A DNA stretch of 64,000 nt from Microbacterium arabinogalactanolyticum (GTDB lineage Bacteria; Actinomycetota; Actinomycetes; Actinomycetales; Microbacteriaceae): the NCBI RefSeq assembly GCF_030268005.1, contig NZ_BRZC01000007.1, forward strand, positions 248,001 to 312,000. The letters run 5' to 3'. Shown here one piece after another: positions 24,139 to 34,219 of this stretch. A program made the translations under genes and the position numbers. Position 1 is the stretch's first letter. Every line of letters starts with the position of its first letter. The notes below the pieces were generated by a model. The model ran no database searches. It had not been told where the DNA came from and saw only the letters and a list, made by a program, of their open reading frames with translations.

Positions 24139-25779
24139 ATGTCTGATGGCCCCCTGATCGTCCAGAGCGACCGCACCGTGCTGCTCGAAGTCGCGCACGC
24201 CGATGCTGAGACCGCGCGTCACGAGCTGGCGATCTTCGCGGAGCTGGAGCGCGCGCCCGAGCACATCCACACCTACCGGATCACCCGGCTGGGGCTGTGG
24301 AACGCCCGCGCAGCCGGCCACACGGCCGACGACATGCTGGAGACCCTGGACCGCTGGTCCCGCTTCCCGGTGCCGCCGTCGGTGTCGGTCGACCTCCGTG
24401 AGACCGTGGACCGCTACGGCCGTCTCGTCATCGAACGGGACGAGGAAGGCGCGCTGATCCTGCGCTCGGACGACGCGGCAGTGCTCACCCAGGTGGCGGG
24501 CAACAAGCGCATCCAGCCGCTGCTGATCGGCCACCCGACCCCGCAGAGCTACACGATCGACGCCTGGGCGCGCGGTCAGATCAAGCAGGAGCTGCTGAAG
24601 ATCGGCTGGCCCGCCGAGGATCTCGCGGGCTACACCCCCGGCACCCCGCACGAGATCGAGCTCGCGGAGGACGGGTGGGCGATGCGTCCGTACCAGCGGC
24701 AGGCCGTCGACGCGTTCGCGCACGAGGGCTCCGGAGTGGTCGTCCTCCCCTGCGGCGCGGGCAAGACGATCGTCGGCGCAGGCGCCATGGCCGCGACCGG
24801 CACGACGACGCTGATCCTGGTGACCAACACCGTCTCGGCGCGGCAGTGGCGCGACGAGCTGCTGAAGCGCACCTCGCTCACCCCGGACGAGATCGGCGAG
24901 TACTCCGGTCAGGCCAAGGAGGTCAAGCCGGTCACCATCGCGACCTACCAGATCCTCACCGCCAAGCGGAAGGGCCAGTACGCGCACCTCGCCCTGCTGG
25001 ATGCCCTGGACTGGGGCCTCATCGTCTACGACGAGGTGCACCTGCTGCCGGCCCCGGTGTTCAAGCTCACGGCCGACCTGCAGGCGCGTCGCCGCATCGG
25101 CCTGACCGCGACCCTGGTGCGCGAGGACGGCCGCGAGGGCGACGTGTTCAGCCTGATCGGCCCCAAGCGGTTCGACGCACCCTGGAAGCAGATCGAGGCG
25201 CAGGGCTTCATCTCCCCCGCCGCCTGCTACGAGGTGCGAGTGGACCTGCCGCCCAGCGACCGGCTGGAGTACGCCGCGGCCACCGACGACGAGCGGTACC
25301 GGCTCGCGGCATCCGCCCCGGCGAAGATCACGGCCGTGCGCGAGCTGATCGCGAAGCACCCCGACGAGCGGATCCTGGTGATCGGGCAGTACCTCGATCA
25401 GCTCGAGGAGCTGTCCGAGGCGCTCAACGCCCCGCAGATCACCGGCGCGACCCCCGTGGACGAGCGCGAGGAGCTGTACCGGCAGTTCCGCGAGGGCGAG
25501 ATCTCGCTGCTGGTCGTGTCGAAGGTCGCGAACTTCTCGGTGGACCTGCCGGAGGCCTCCGTCGCGATCCAGGTCTCGGGCTCGTTCGGCTCCCGCCAGG
25601 AGGAGGCGCAGCGGCTCGGACGCCTGCTGCGTCCCAAGCAGTCGAACCACACAGCGAGCTTCTACACGCTGATCGCCCGCGACACGGTCGATCAGGACTA
25701 TGCGCAGAACCGGCAGCGGTTCCTCGCCGAGCAGGGGTACAGCTACACGATCATGGACGCCGTCGACCTGGCGGCCTGA
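24139..25779 (+). CDS. DNA repair helicase, XPB/ERCC3 type
   Basis: 546 residues. An N-terminal damage-recognition-like region (residues 1-150) is followed by two SF2 domains: Walker A LPCGAGKTIVGAG, DEVH box (YDEVHLLP), motif III LTATLVRED, and motif VI QEEAQRLGRLLRP. The 3'-5' helicase unwinds DNA; the eukaryotic homologue works in TFIIH and nucleotide excision repair, and the bacterial enzyme is an active helicase in mycobacteria. Partner gene directly upstream. All catalytic residues are present. Confidence 0.93.
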   Translation: MSDGPLIVQSDRTVLLEVAHADAETARHELAIFAELERAPEHIHTYRITRLGLWNARAAGHTADDMLETLDRWSRFPVPPSVSVDLRETVDRYGRLVIERDEEGALILRSDDAAVLTQVAGNKRIQPLLIGHPTPQSYTIDAWARGQIKQELLKIGWPAEDLAGYTPGTPHEIELAEDGWAMRPYQRQAVDAFAHEGSGVVVLPCGAGKTIVGAGAMAATGTTTLILVTNTVSARQWRDELLKRTSLTPDEIGEYSGQAKEVKPVTIATYQILTAKRKGQYAHLALLDALDWGLIVYDEVHLLPAPVFKLTADLQARRRIGLTATLVREDGREGDVFSLIGPKRFDAPWKQIEAQGFISPAACYEVRVDLPPSDRLEYAAATDDERYRLAASAPAKITAVRELIAKHPDERILVIGQYLDQLEELSEALNAPQITGATPVDEREELYRQFREGEISLLVVSKVANFSVDLPEASVAIQVSGSFGSRQEEAQRLGRLLRPKQSNHTASFYTLIARDTVDQDYAQNRQRFLAEQGYSYTIMDAVDLAA

Positions 25780-25780
25780 G

Positions 25781-25915
25781 TCAGTCGCGCGGCTCCTCCC
25801 CCGGCTTCAGCCCGCATCGCCAGCACGGCGAGGAGAGGTCGTCGAGCAGCGCACCGCACTCGGGGCACACCTTCGAGAGCCAGCAGGCGCTGTCGCCGCC
25901 CTCGAACTCTGACAT
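25781..25915 (-). CDS. Very small zinc-ribbon protein (44 aa)
   Basis: ATG at 25915 to TGA at 25781-25783 encodes 44 residues with two CxxC pairs, Cys17-x2-Cys20 (KVCPECGALL) and Cys31-x2-Cys34 (SPCWRCGLKP), spaced as in a rubredoxin-like zinc ribbon, plus Cys11. It ends one base from the convergent XPB stop, and its start lies ten bases before the stop of nothing else on this strand. GC3 is high. It may bind a protein or nucleic acid; too short for routine gene callers. Confidence 0.7.
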   Translation of the reverse strand: MSEFEGGDSACWLSKVCPECGALLDDLSSPCWRCGLKPGEEPRD

Positions 25916-25925
25916 GTCTCGGATG

Positions 25926-26984
25926 CTACCCCTGCGGGGCCGGCATCGGCGCGGGAAGCTGCACGGTGCGGGTGCGCACCAGCCCGTGCCGCCGCTGCAT
26001 CCACTCGATGATCCCTGCGTACACGGCCATCGTGATCGCCGCGGTGAGCACGTCGACCGGCGATCCGGTCGTGGCGTTCGCGTCGGCGAGGCCGAAGGCG
26101 CCGAGCAGGAACGCCGAGACGTTGTTCACCGCGTGGAGCGCGATCGCCGACTCCAGCCCGCCGGTGCGCCACGCCAGCCAGGCGGCCGTGACCGCGAACA
26201 CGCCGACGCTGAGGAGCCCCCACACGTCGTAGAGGTGCCCGAACACGAACAGCGGGATCGGCAGCAGGATCGGGAAGAGCGGATGCCGCAGCCAGGTGCC
26301 GATCGCCTGCATCAGGAACCCGCGGAACACGTACTCCTCGGCTGCGGACTGCAGCGGGACGAGCACGACGATCAGCACGACCATCAGCGCGAGCCCGGGC
26401 TGCGAGGCGTCCACCGCCATGGACTCGCCTGTGGCCGCGGCGAGCGCGAGCGACACCGCCGTCTGCACGACGAACACGGCGAGCGCGGCGAGCAGGCTGC
26501 GTCCGAGCCAGCCCCAGCGGAGGCGGCCGGTGACCGACAGCAGCAGTCCCACGCCCCGTCCGCCGAGCATCCGGGACGCCGCCAGCAGCGCGGGGATCAT
26601 CAGGATCAGCGGGACGACCAGGAGCAGGAACCCTGTGGGATCGGCGACGTCGAACCCGGGGATCTCGCCACGGGCGAGTGCGTCGAACGCGCTCCCGAAC
26701 GCGGGCACCTGCATCGCGATGATGACCAGGGGCACCATGATCGCGACCATCATGGCGAGGTACAGGCCCACGGCCACGAGCGCCACCAGCAGCGGCCGCC
26801 ACCAGCGCGGCGGCCGGGAGCGCGCACGATCCAGCCGGTGGAAGGCGAGCTCCTCCGGCGTCCCCGCTCCTGCCATCACCGGCGTGGCCGGGACTCCCGC
26901 GGGCGGGCGCGGTGCAGGTGGCGGTGGCGGCGGGTACGCCGCGGGCGATGCATGACCGGTGCGGGGATCGATGTCGGACGGCAC
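25926..26984 (-). CDS. CPBP-family intramembrane protease
   Basis: 352 residues with a Pro-rich cytosolic N-terminus (PPPPPPAPRPP) and about eight membrane helices. The ABI/CPBP signature is present: AAEEYVFRGFLMQ (EExxxR), FGHLYDVWGLL and HAVNNVSAF, which supply the Glu and His residues of this Rce1-like membrane protease family. Substrate unknown; members mature peptides or give bacteriocin self-immunity. It starts with GTG at 26984. Confidence 0.85.
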   Translation of the reverse strand: MPSDIDPRTGHASPAAYPPPPPPAPRPPAGVPATPVMAGAGTPEELAFHRLDRARSRPPRWWRPLLVALVAVGLYLAMMVAIMVPLVIIAMQVPAFGSAFDALARGEIPGFDVADPTGFLLLVVPLILMIPALLAASRMLGGRGVGLLLSVTGRLRWGWLGRSLLAALAVFVVQTAVSLALAAATGESMAVDASQPGLALMVVLIVVLVPLQSAAEEYVFRGFLMQAIGTWLRHPLFPILLPIPLFVFGHLYDVWGLLSVGVFAVTAAWLAWRTGGLESAIALHAVNNVSAFLLGAFGLADANATTGSPVDVLTAAITMAVYAGIIEWMQRRHGLVRTRTVQLPAPMPAPQG

Positions 26985-27032
26985 ACGACGATCCTTGCGG
27001 ATCCGAGCAGTCCGCGCATCGCCCCGCGCCGT

Positions 27033-27935
27033 TCAGCCCTCTCGCGCGAACCACTCCAGGGCCAGATCGACGATGGCATCCGGTGCATCGTCGGTGATGA
27101 AGTGCGCCGCGTCGTCGACGAAGGCGAGCTCGAACCGCTCGGCGCAGCGGTCGTGATGGCGGCTGATCCGCCGTACGTTCGCCTCGCTGAAGGGGCGATC
27201 CTCGCGGCCGAAGACGAACAGCGTCGGCGGCTGCAGCCGCATCCGCTTGTAATCCCCGCGCACCAGCCTGACGACCTCGGGGATGACCATGCCCCGGTAC
27301 AGCGCGCGCACGTTCTGCAGCACCTCGGGGCGCCGCTCCGGCGCGAGATAGCCGCCCAGCACGTCTGCCGACAGCGGGTGGGAGATGTACGGAGCGGCGA
27401 AGAGGTATCCCATCGATCGCGGCGGACGATGCATCAACAGGGCCGGCATGTGCGCGAAGGCGGGGATGATCCGGGGCGTGAACTCCAGGAACCCCGGAGG
27501 CACCGACAGCTGGACCATCGAGCGGATGCGGTCGGGATGCGTATAGGCGAGCTGCATCGCGGAGATCGCACCCATGTCGTGGCTCATCACATGCACGCGC
27601 ACGACGCCCAGCGCGTCGAGGACCGCCAGTACGTCGTCCCTCTGGATCGTCCGGTGCATGCCGGGGGCGTCGGTCTCGGTCCATCCTGATCCGCGCAGGT
27701 CGGGGCAGATCACCCGATAGCCGTGAGCCGCGATCCGCGGCGCGATGAGCCGCCACTGCCACCAGTGCTCGGGGAAGCCGTGCAGAAGCAGGACAGGGTC
27801 GCCCTCGCCGATCTCGGCGACATGGCACCGCGCTCCAGGGGTGCGGACCATCCGGTGCGCGAAGCCTGGCGCCGGCGGCAGCGGGGGCGACCACTCCTGC
27901 TGCAGGGTGTCATGAGGAGCTGCGTCTGCGTCCAT
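27033..27935 (-). CDS. Alpha/beta hydrolase, epoxide-hydrolase-like
   Basis: 300 residues. HGFPEHWWQW supplies the oxyanion hole, SHDMGA the nucleophile elbow with Asp as nucleophile (as in epoxide hydrolases and haloalkane dehalogenases), GREDRPF the acid and DDAAHF the catalytic His; a cap domain lies between. GGAGG precedes ATG 27935. It is divergent from a TetR gene, with two identical-type operator palindromes between them, so its expression is probably induced by a small lipophilic compound through that repressor. Confidence 0.88.
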   Translation of the reverse strand: MDADAAPHDTLQQEWSPPLPPAPGFAHRMVRTPGARCHVAEIGEGDPVLLLHGFPEHWWQWRLIAPRIAAHGYRVICPDLRGSGWTETDAPGMHRTIQRDDVLAVLDALGVVRVHVMSHDMGAISAMQLAYTHPDRIRSMVQLSVPPGFLEFTPRIIPAFAHMPALLMHRPPRSMGYLFAAPYISHPLSADVLGGYLAPERRPEVLQNVRALYRGMVIPEVVRLVRGDYKRMRLQPPTLFVFGREDRPFSEANVRRISRHHDRCAERFELAFVDDAAHFITDDAPDAIVDLALEWFAREG

Positions 27936-27988
27936 GAGAGGGCCTCCACGTCGCTGTGCGGACCGGGCCTTCCGGCCATGCTCTCACT

Positions 27989-28006
27989 TTACTATGTTCA
28001 TAGTAA
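27989..28006. promoter_or_regulatory. TetR operator 1
   Basis: Perfect 18-bp palindrome TTACTATG-TT-CATAGTAA in the hydrolase/tetR gap. It shares the core ACTATG-NN-CATAGT with operator 2, centre to centre 22 bp (two helical turns). Confidence 0.75.
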
Positions 28007-28012
28007 CCTGTC

Positions 28013-28026
28013 ACTATGAACATAGT
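28013..28026. promoter_or_regulatory. TetR operator 2
   Basis: Perfect 14-bp palindrome ACTATG-AA-CATAGT, five bases ahead of the tetR -10 box, so a bound repressor would block that promoter. Confidence 0.75.
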
Positions 28027-28030
28027 TGCG

Positions 28031-28036
28031 TAGGCT
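28031..28036 (+). promoter_or_regulatory. -10 box of tetR (leaderless)
   Basis: TAGGCT six bases before the GTG start at 28043, directly after operator 2. Confidence 0.6.
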
Positions 28037-28042
28037 CGGCAT

Positions 28043-28579
28043 GTGAGCACCACGCGAAGACGCGCACTGGAAGCCGCCGTGACCCTGATTGGCACCGAAG
28101 GCATCCGCGCGCTGACACACGGCCGAGTGGATGCCGCGGCAGGCCTCCCCGCAGGGTCGACCTCGAACCACTTCCGCACCCGCGCGGCGCTGGTGGCGGG
28201 CGTGGCCGAATGGATTGCCCGGCACGAGATGGGTGACGCCGGCACCCCGGAGATCGCCACGCGCGACGAGTTCGTCGGCGCGCTCACCCGGATGATCGAG
28301 GTGCAGTCCGGCCCGCTGGCCGCGCGAACCCGCGCCCGGTACGCGCTCTTCCTCGAAGCGGACGACGACGCAGTGCGCCCGTTGCGCGAGCAGCGGACGG
28401 GCATGGAGGCATGGGTGCGCAGCATCCTGACCCGTCTCGGCGGCGACGCTGCCGCGCGCAACACGATCTTCCTCATGGCCGCCGGTGACGGGCTGCTGCT
28501 GCATCGCCTCACTGTCGACCCGGACGCCCCGATCGATGACGTGGTCTCCCACGCGATCGACGCCGCGCTGCAGCTCTGA
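28043..28579 (+). CDS. TetR-family repressor
   Basis: 178 residues. The N-terminal helix-turn-helix reads RRRALEAAVTLIGTEGIRALTHGRVDAAAGLPAGSTSNHF in outline, typical of the family; the rest is a helical ligand-binding and dimer domain. It starts with GTG without ribosome site, fitting the leaderless promoter. Two matching palindromes in front mark it as autoregulated and as the repressor of the divergent hydrolase. Ligand unknown. Confidence 0.9.
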   Translation: MSTTRRRALEAAVTLIGTEGIRALTHGRVDAAAGLPAGSTSNHFRTRAALVAGVAEWIARHEMGDAGTPEIATRDEFVGALTRMIEVQSGPLAARTRARYALFLEADDDAVRPLREQRTGMEAWVRSILTRLGGDAAARNTIFLMAAGDGLLLHRLTVDPDAPIDDVVSHAIDAALQL

Positions 28580-28625
28580 CCGCCGCATCTCCGAGCGCAA
28601 TCAGCCCGCGCATCGGTGAACTCAC

Positions 28626-28631
28626 CATAAT
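28626..28631 (+). promoter_or_regulatory. -10 box of response regulator gene (leaderless)
   Basis: CATAAT six bases before the ATG at 28638. Confidence 0.5.
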
Positions 28632-28637
28632 GGGGTC

Positions 28638-29333
28638 ATGACTGATGCGCGCATCCTGGTCGTCGACGACGAACCGAACATCCGCGACCTGCTCTCCCGG
28701 GGTCTCAGCTTCGCCGGGTTCAAGGTGAAGACCGTCGCCAACGGCGCGGCGACCATCTCTGCCGTCCTCGAGGAGGAGCCGGACCTCATCATCCTCGACG
28801 TCATGCTGCCGGACATGAACGGCTTCAGCGTCACCAAGCGACTGCGCGGGGCGGGCTTCACCGCCCCGATCCTGTTCCTCACCGCCAAGGACGACACCCA
28901 GGACAAGATCGAAGGACTGAACGCCGGCGGCGACGACTACGTCACCAAGCCCTTCGCCCTGGACGAGATCGTCGCGCGCGCCCAGGCCATCCTGCGCCGC
29001 ACGATGCAGAACGGCGACGAGGAGTCGCTGATCCGCGCCGGCGAGCTGTCGATGGATCAGGACACCCACGACGTCTTCGTGGGCAAGGTGCCTATCGAGC
29101 TGAGTCCCACCGAGTTCAAGCTGCTCAAGTACCTCATGCTCAACCCCAACCGGGTGCTCTCCAAGGCGCAGATCCTGGACCACGTGTGGGAGTACGACTT
29201 CAACGGCGACGCGGGCATCGTGGAGAGCTACATCTCGTACCTGCGGCGCAAGATCGACCCGCACACCGAGGAGTCGGTCATCCAGACCAAGCGCGGCTTC
29301 GGCTACATGCTGAAGGTCGGCAAGACCGCCTGA
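28638..29333 (+). CDS. OmpR-family response regulator (MprA/TcrA-like)
   Basis: 231 residues: receiver domain with VVDDEPNI, phospho-acceptor Asp54 in LIILDVMLPDMNG, Thr in FLTAKDD and Lys in VTKPF; winged-helix domain with LSPTEFKLLKYLMLNPNRVLSKAQIL and RGFGYML. Followed after 22 bases by its histidine kinase. The sequence is closest in feel to the actinobacterial MprA/PrrA/TcrA group, but the exact orthologue cannot be fixed without a tree. Confidence 0.92.
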   Translation: MTDARILVVDDEPNIRDLLSRGLSFAGFKVKTVANGAATISAVLEEEPDLIILDVMLPDMNGFSVTKRLRGAGFTAPILFLTAKDDTQDKIEGLNAGGDDYVTKPFALDEIVARAQAILRRTMQNGDEESLIRAGELSMDQDTHDVFVGKVPIELSPTEFKLLKYLMLNPNRVLSKAQILDHVWEYDFNGDAGIVESYISYLRRKIDPHTEESVIQTKRGFGYMLKVGKTA

Positions 29334-29355
29334 GCGCGGACTTCAGAGCACTCCC

Positions 29356-31071
29356 ATGGCACAAGGCGCGGACTCCGTCACCCAGTGGTGGCGGCGGATC
29401 AGCCTGCGCGCCAAGGTCACGGGAGTGACGGTCGCGGTGCTCGCCCTCGGGCTCGTCGTCGCGGGGATCGGCACCGTGCCGATCCTGCGCGGTGCGATGA
29501 TCAACAACATCAACCAGCAGCTGCCCTCACTCACCGGCACGGGGCAGGCGGAGCGCTTCTTCGACGTGTCGATCCCCGACGGGAAGCTGGTCTTCGACCA
29601 GAAGGACGACGCGCCCCGCGCGACGGACTTCGTGGTCGCCTTCTACACCACCGCGGGTGATCCGATCGCGACCGCCGGAGGCCAGAGCACCCCCGAGCAT
29701 CGCCCGCAGTTCCCCGCGAAGCTCAGCCTGCAGTCCGCGCAGGCCATGGGCGACACCACGGTCACGCTCACCACTCCGAGCGGCCAGACGTACACGGCGG
29801 CTGCCGCCACCCAGTCGCTGCAGAAGATCGCCGGCGTCACCTACGTGCAGATGGTCGCACTGCCCCTGGAGGAGGCCGACAAGATCGTCGGCACCTACTT
29901 CGCGGTGTACACGACCGTCGCACTGGTGACGATCCTGCTCGCGGCGCTGCTGATCCGCGGTCTCGTCACGCTCACCTTCCGCAGACTCGGCCACGTGGAG
30001 TCCACCGCCATGGCCATCGCCGCGGGCGACTTCAGCCAGCGGCTCACGGATCTGGAGCCGACCACCGAGGTCGGACGCCTCAACTCCGCCATCAACACCA
30101 TGCTCGACCGCGTCGACCACTCGCTCGCCCAGCGCGACCGCACGGTGCAGAACATGCGGCGATTCATCGGCGACGCCAGCCATGAGCTGCGCACTCCGCT
30201 GGTGAGCGTGCGCGGATACGCGGAGCTGTACCGGATGGGCGCGATCAGCGGTGACGAGGACACCGCACGTGCCATGGAGCGCATCGAGAAGGAGGCGATC
30301 AGGATGGGCGTGCTCGTCGAGGACCTCCTCGCCCTCGCGCGCCTGGACGAGGATCGCGAGAAGCAGCTCGAGATCGTCCCGATCGACCTGCGCCCGGTGG
30401 CCCGCGACGCCGCTCTGGACCTGCGGGTCGCCTCGCCGGGGCGCACCATCACCGTGATCGACAACACCGCCGAGGATCAGGAACCCCCGCGCCTGCATCC
30501 GGCCGCCCCCGCCGACCCTCCCGTGGCCTCGCCCGCACCGACCGGCCGCGCCGCGGGTGCGCTGGGTCGCCTGCGCCGTCGCGGAAGGCCCGCCCCGGTC
30601 GTGCCGTCGATCGACTTCACCGAGGCGACGGATGCTCCGGTCCGTACGCCCCCGATCGTGCTCGGCGAGGAGAACAAGGTGCGTCAGGTCGTGACGAACC
30701 TGCTCGGCAACGCGCGCCGCTTCTCCCCCGCCGAGAGCCCCATCGAGCTCGTCGTCGGCGCGGACCGCCGCCGCGGCGTCGGCACGATCGCCATCGTGGA
30801 TCACGGCGAGGGCATCCCGCCGCAGATCCGCGAGCACATCTTCGAGCGCTTCTGGCGCGCCGACACGTCCCGCGCCCGGGAGACCGGCGGGGCGGGCCTG
30901 GGCCTGGCGATCGTCGCCTCGATCCTGGAGTCGCTGCACGGCTCCGTGCATGTGGAGGAGACGCCGGGCGGCGGCGCGACCTTCATCGTCTCGCTTCCCC
31001 TCGCCCCCGCGCAGGCGACTCCCGCGCATCTGCTCGAGGAGACCCAGCCGCTGGACCGCCTGGATCTCTGA
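29356..31071 (+). CDS. Sensor histidine kinase with HAMP domain
   Basis: 571 residues. TM1 (residues about 18-40), an extracytoplasmic sensor of about 145 residues, TM2 (about 187-207), HAMP, dimerisation helix with phospho-acceptor His276 in FIGDASHELRTPLVSVRGY, and the ATPase domain with VVTNLLGNARRFSP, DHGEGIP and GGAGLGLAIV. Between the two catalytic parts is an unusual Pro/Arg-rich insert of about 60 residues (around 375-430) that lengthens the kinase; it may be a disordered tether. Partner of the regulator just upstream. Confidence 0.92.
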   Translation: MAQGADSVTQWWRRISLRAKVTGVTVAVLALGLVVAGIGTVPILRGAMINNINQQLPSLTGTGQAERFFDVSIPDGKLVFDQKDDAPRATDFVVAFYTTAGDPIATAGGQSTPEHRPQFPAKLSLQSAQAMGDTTVTLTTPSGQTYTAAAATQSLQKIAGVTYVQMVALPLEEADKIVGTYFAVYTTVALVTILLAALLIRGLVTLTFRRLGHVESTAMAIAAGDFSQRLTDLEPTTEVGRLNSAINTMLDRVDHSLAQRDRTVQNMRRFIGDASHELRTPLVSVRGYAELYRMGAISGDEDTARAMERIEKEAIRMGVLVEDLLALARLDEDREKQLEIVPIDLRPVARDAALDLRVASPGRTITVIDNTAEDQEPPRLHPAAPADPPVASPAPTGRAAGALGRLRRRGRPAPVVPSIDFTEATDAPVRTPPIVLGEENKVRQVVTNLLGNARRFSPAESPIELVVGADRRRGVGTIAIVDHGEGIPPQIREHIFERFWRADTSRARETGGAGLGLAIVASILESLHGSVHVEETPGGGATFIVSLPLAPAQATPAHLLEETQPLDRLDL

Positions 31072-31103
31072 GCGACTTCCCCTGCACATCTCCCGTTCCC
31101 CGT

Positions 31104-31138
31104 GGGTTGTGCACGGATGCCGGGATCCGGGGCATCCG
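31104..31138. repeat. Intergenic repeat, copy 2, with palindromic extension
   Basis: Bases 31104-31128 match copy 1 (12965-12989) at 24 of 25 positions. Here CGGATGCC at 31114 is mirrored by GGCATCCG ending at 31138, so the element can form a hairpin. It lies 48 bases before the WXG100 ATG. Confidence 0.55.
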
Positions 31139-31186
31139 TCCCTCTCCGCGCTTCTAGTCTCAGAAGCTCATCGAGAGGAGAACCCC

Positions 31187-31474
31187 ATGTCCGTCTTCAC
31201 CGTCGACACCGATGCGGTCCACGCCGCCAACGGCGCCGCCCGCGCCACCATGGAGCGTCTGCAGAGCGAATCGGCCGCTCTCATGGCGCAGCTCACGCAG
31301 CTGCAGTCGTCCTGGACCGGTTCCGCGTCACTGGCGTTCCAGCAGTGCAGCGAGCAGTGGCGTGGCGCGCAGCTTCACGTCGAGCAGGTGCTGGCCTCCA
31401 TCGGCACCGCGCTCGGATCTGCCGCCAGCCAGTACGCGGATGCCGATCAGTACTCCGCGAGCCTGTTCCGCTGA
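31187..31474 (+). CDS. WXG100-family (ESAT-6-like) protein
   Basis: 95 residues, helix-turn-helix hairpin with the WTG form of the WXG motif (LQSSWTGSASLAFQQ) in the middle, as in proteins secreted by ESX/type VII systems. No other type VII component lies in the window, so the partner and secretion machine are elsewhere. GAGAGGAG precedes ATG 31187; TAGTCT at 31155-31160 is a likely -10 box. Confidence 0.88.
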   Translation: MSVFTVDTDAVHAANGAARATMERLQSESAALMAQLTQLQSSWTGSASLAFQQCSEQWRGAQLHVEQVLASIGTALGSAASQYADADQYSASLFR

Positions 31475-31491
31475 GCGGGGCCCCGGACACG

Positions 31492-31525
31492 CAGAACGCC
31501 CCCTGCCGGAGCAGGGGGCGTTCTG
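31492..31525. terminator. Bidirectional terminator between WXG100 and groEL
   Basis: Perfect 15-bp stem (CAGAACGCCCCCTGC and complement) with loop CGGA between two convergent genes. Confidence 0.88.
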
Positions 31526-31544
31526 TCTGTCGATCAGGCCGGAC

Positions 31545-33223
<1,679 letters not shown>

Positions 33224-33316
33224 CACTCAGTCTGGCACTCGACCCATGAGAGTGCAAGCCACGCGGATGCCGCGTTCGCCGAGCGCGGATCAGGTCGTGG
33301 GATCGGCCCGCGAGGG

Positions 33317-33904
33317 TCAGCCCGCGGGGGTCTTCTCCCCGCCACCGGGTGCGGGGCTCGTCGTGCCGACGTGGTCCATGCCGATCACGACGGTCAGCTG
33401 CGGGGAGCCGTCGCCGCTCACCGACTGGTAATGATCGCTCTGCTCGGTCTTCGCGCCGCCCAGGACCTCCGCGACGCCGAGCGCTGCGGACTCGTCCGCC
33501 TTCTTCACGTAGAAGACGGTGGTCTGATCGAACTTCGTGGTCGAGCCGTCGCTGCCGAACACGGCATCCGCCGCCCAGCCCTGGTCGATCAGCTTCTGCC
33601 GCACCTGGGCGACCACTCCGGTCTCCGGGGTCGCGTTGAGGATGAGCACCTGGTACGAGGTGTCGATCTCGGCAAGCACGCCGGGCGTCTGGGGTGCTGC
33701 GGGCTCGGCCGTGCCGAACAGGTCGATGCGCCCCATCAGCACCATCGAGACGAAGATCCCGATGACGATGAGCACCAGCGCGACCGCCGCCGACCACAGC
33801 AGAGCGATGGGTCCGTTGATGCCCGGCTGCTCAGCGCGGTGCGCGCCGACGCGTCCGGAGGTGCGGGGGATGTCGTCGAATCGGTCGTGGGGGGACTTTG
33901 ACAC
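33317..33904 (-). CDS. LytR_C-domain membrane protein
   Basis: 195 residues from a GTG start: a short cytosolic N-terminus, one membrane segment (IALLWSAAVALVLIVIGIFVSMVL) and an outer LytR_C domain (YQVLILNATPETGVVAQVRQKLIDQGW). This domain often sits behind LytR-CpsA-Psr enzymes, but here it stands alone. Neighbouring groEL and a DUF3263 gene match the mycobacterial groEL2 neighbourhood. A wall-related role is inferred. Confidence 0.85.
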   Translation of the reverse strand: MSKSPHDRFDDIPRTSGRVGAHRAEQPGINGPIALLWSAAVALVLIVIGIFVSMVLMGRIDLFGTAEPAAPQTPGVLAEIDTSYQVLILNATPETGVVAQVRQKLIDQGWAADAVFGSDGSTTKFDQTTVFYVKKADESAALGVAEVLGGAKTEQSDHYQSVSGDGSPQLTVVIGMDHVGTTSPAPGGGEKTPAG

Positions 33905-33952
33905 CCCACGATGCTATCGGCCGAACCCCGGGAAACCGCTGGAGCGGTCGGC

Positions 33953-34210
33953 TCAGCCGGCGAATCCGCGCATGCGCGCCGTGCGCTGCCTGCCTCGGGC
34001 GTCCCTCAGCCGTCGCAGGCGGCGCACGAGCAGGGGGTCGAACTCCAGCGCCTCCTCGGTGTCGATCAGGCGCCCGAGCAGCTGGTAGTAGCGCGCCGGG
34101 CTCATGCCCAGCTGCGCGCGGATCGTCTCCTCCTTCATGCCGCCGTGCCGCGGCCACGCCGCCTCCAGCGTCAGGATCGCGCGATCGCGATCGGAGAGTT
34201 CACCCAGCAT
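33953..34210 (-). CDS. DUF3263 protein
   Basis: 85 residues. LSDRDRAILTLEAAWPRHGG and EETIRAQLGMSPARYYQLLGRLID form a helix-turn-helix resembling sigma region 4, diagnostic of DUF3263; the C-terminus is Arg-rich. Probably binds DNA; function unknown. Lies 48 bases before the LytR_C gene on the same strand. Confidence 0.85.
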   Translation of the reverse strand: MLGELSDRDRAILTLEAAWPRHGGMKEETIRAQLGMSPARYYQLLGRLIDTEEALEFDPLLVRRLRRLRDARGRQRTARMRGFAG

Positions 34211-34219
34211 GGCATCAGG

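Noticed and set aside
24675..27689. 1004-codon open frame on the plus strand
   Set aside because: It runs through XPB in another frame and antisense to the protease and hydrolase genes; composition is typical of shadow frames.
31187..31474. Type VII secretion locus
   Set aside because: Only a lone WXG100 gene is present; no EccC, EccD or partner protein in the window.
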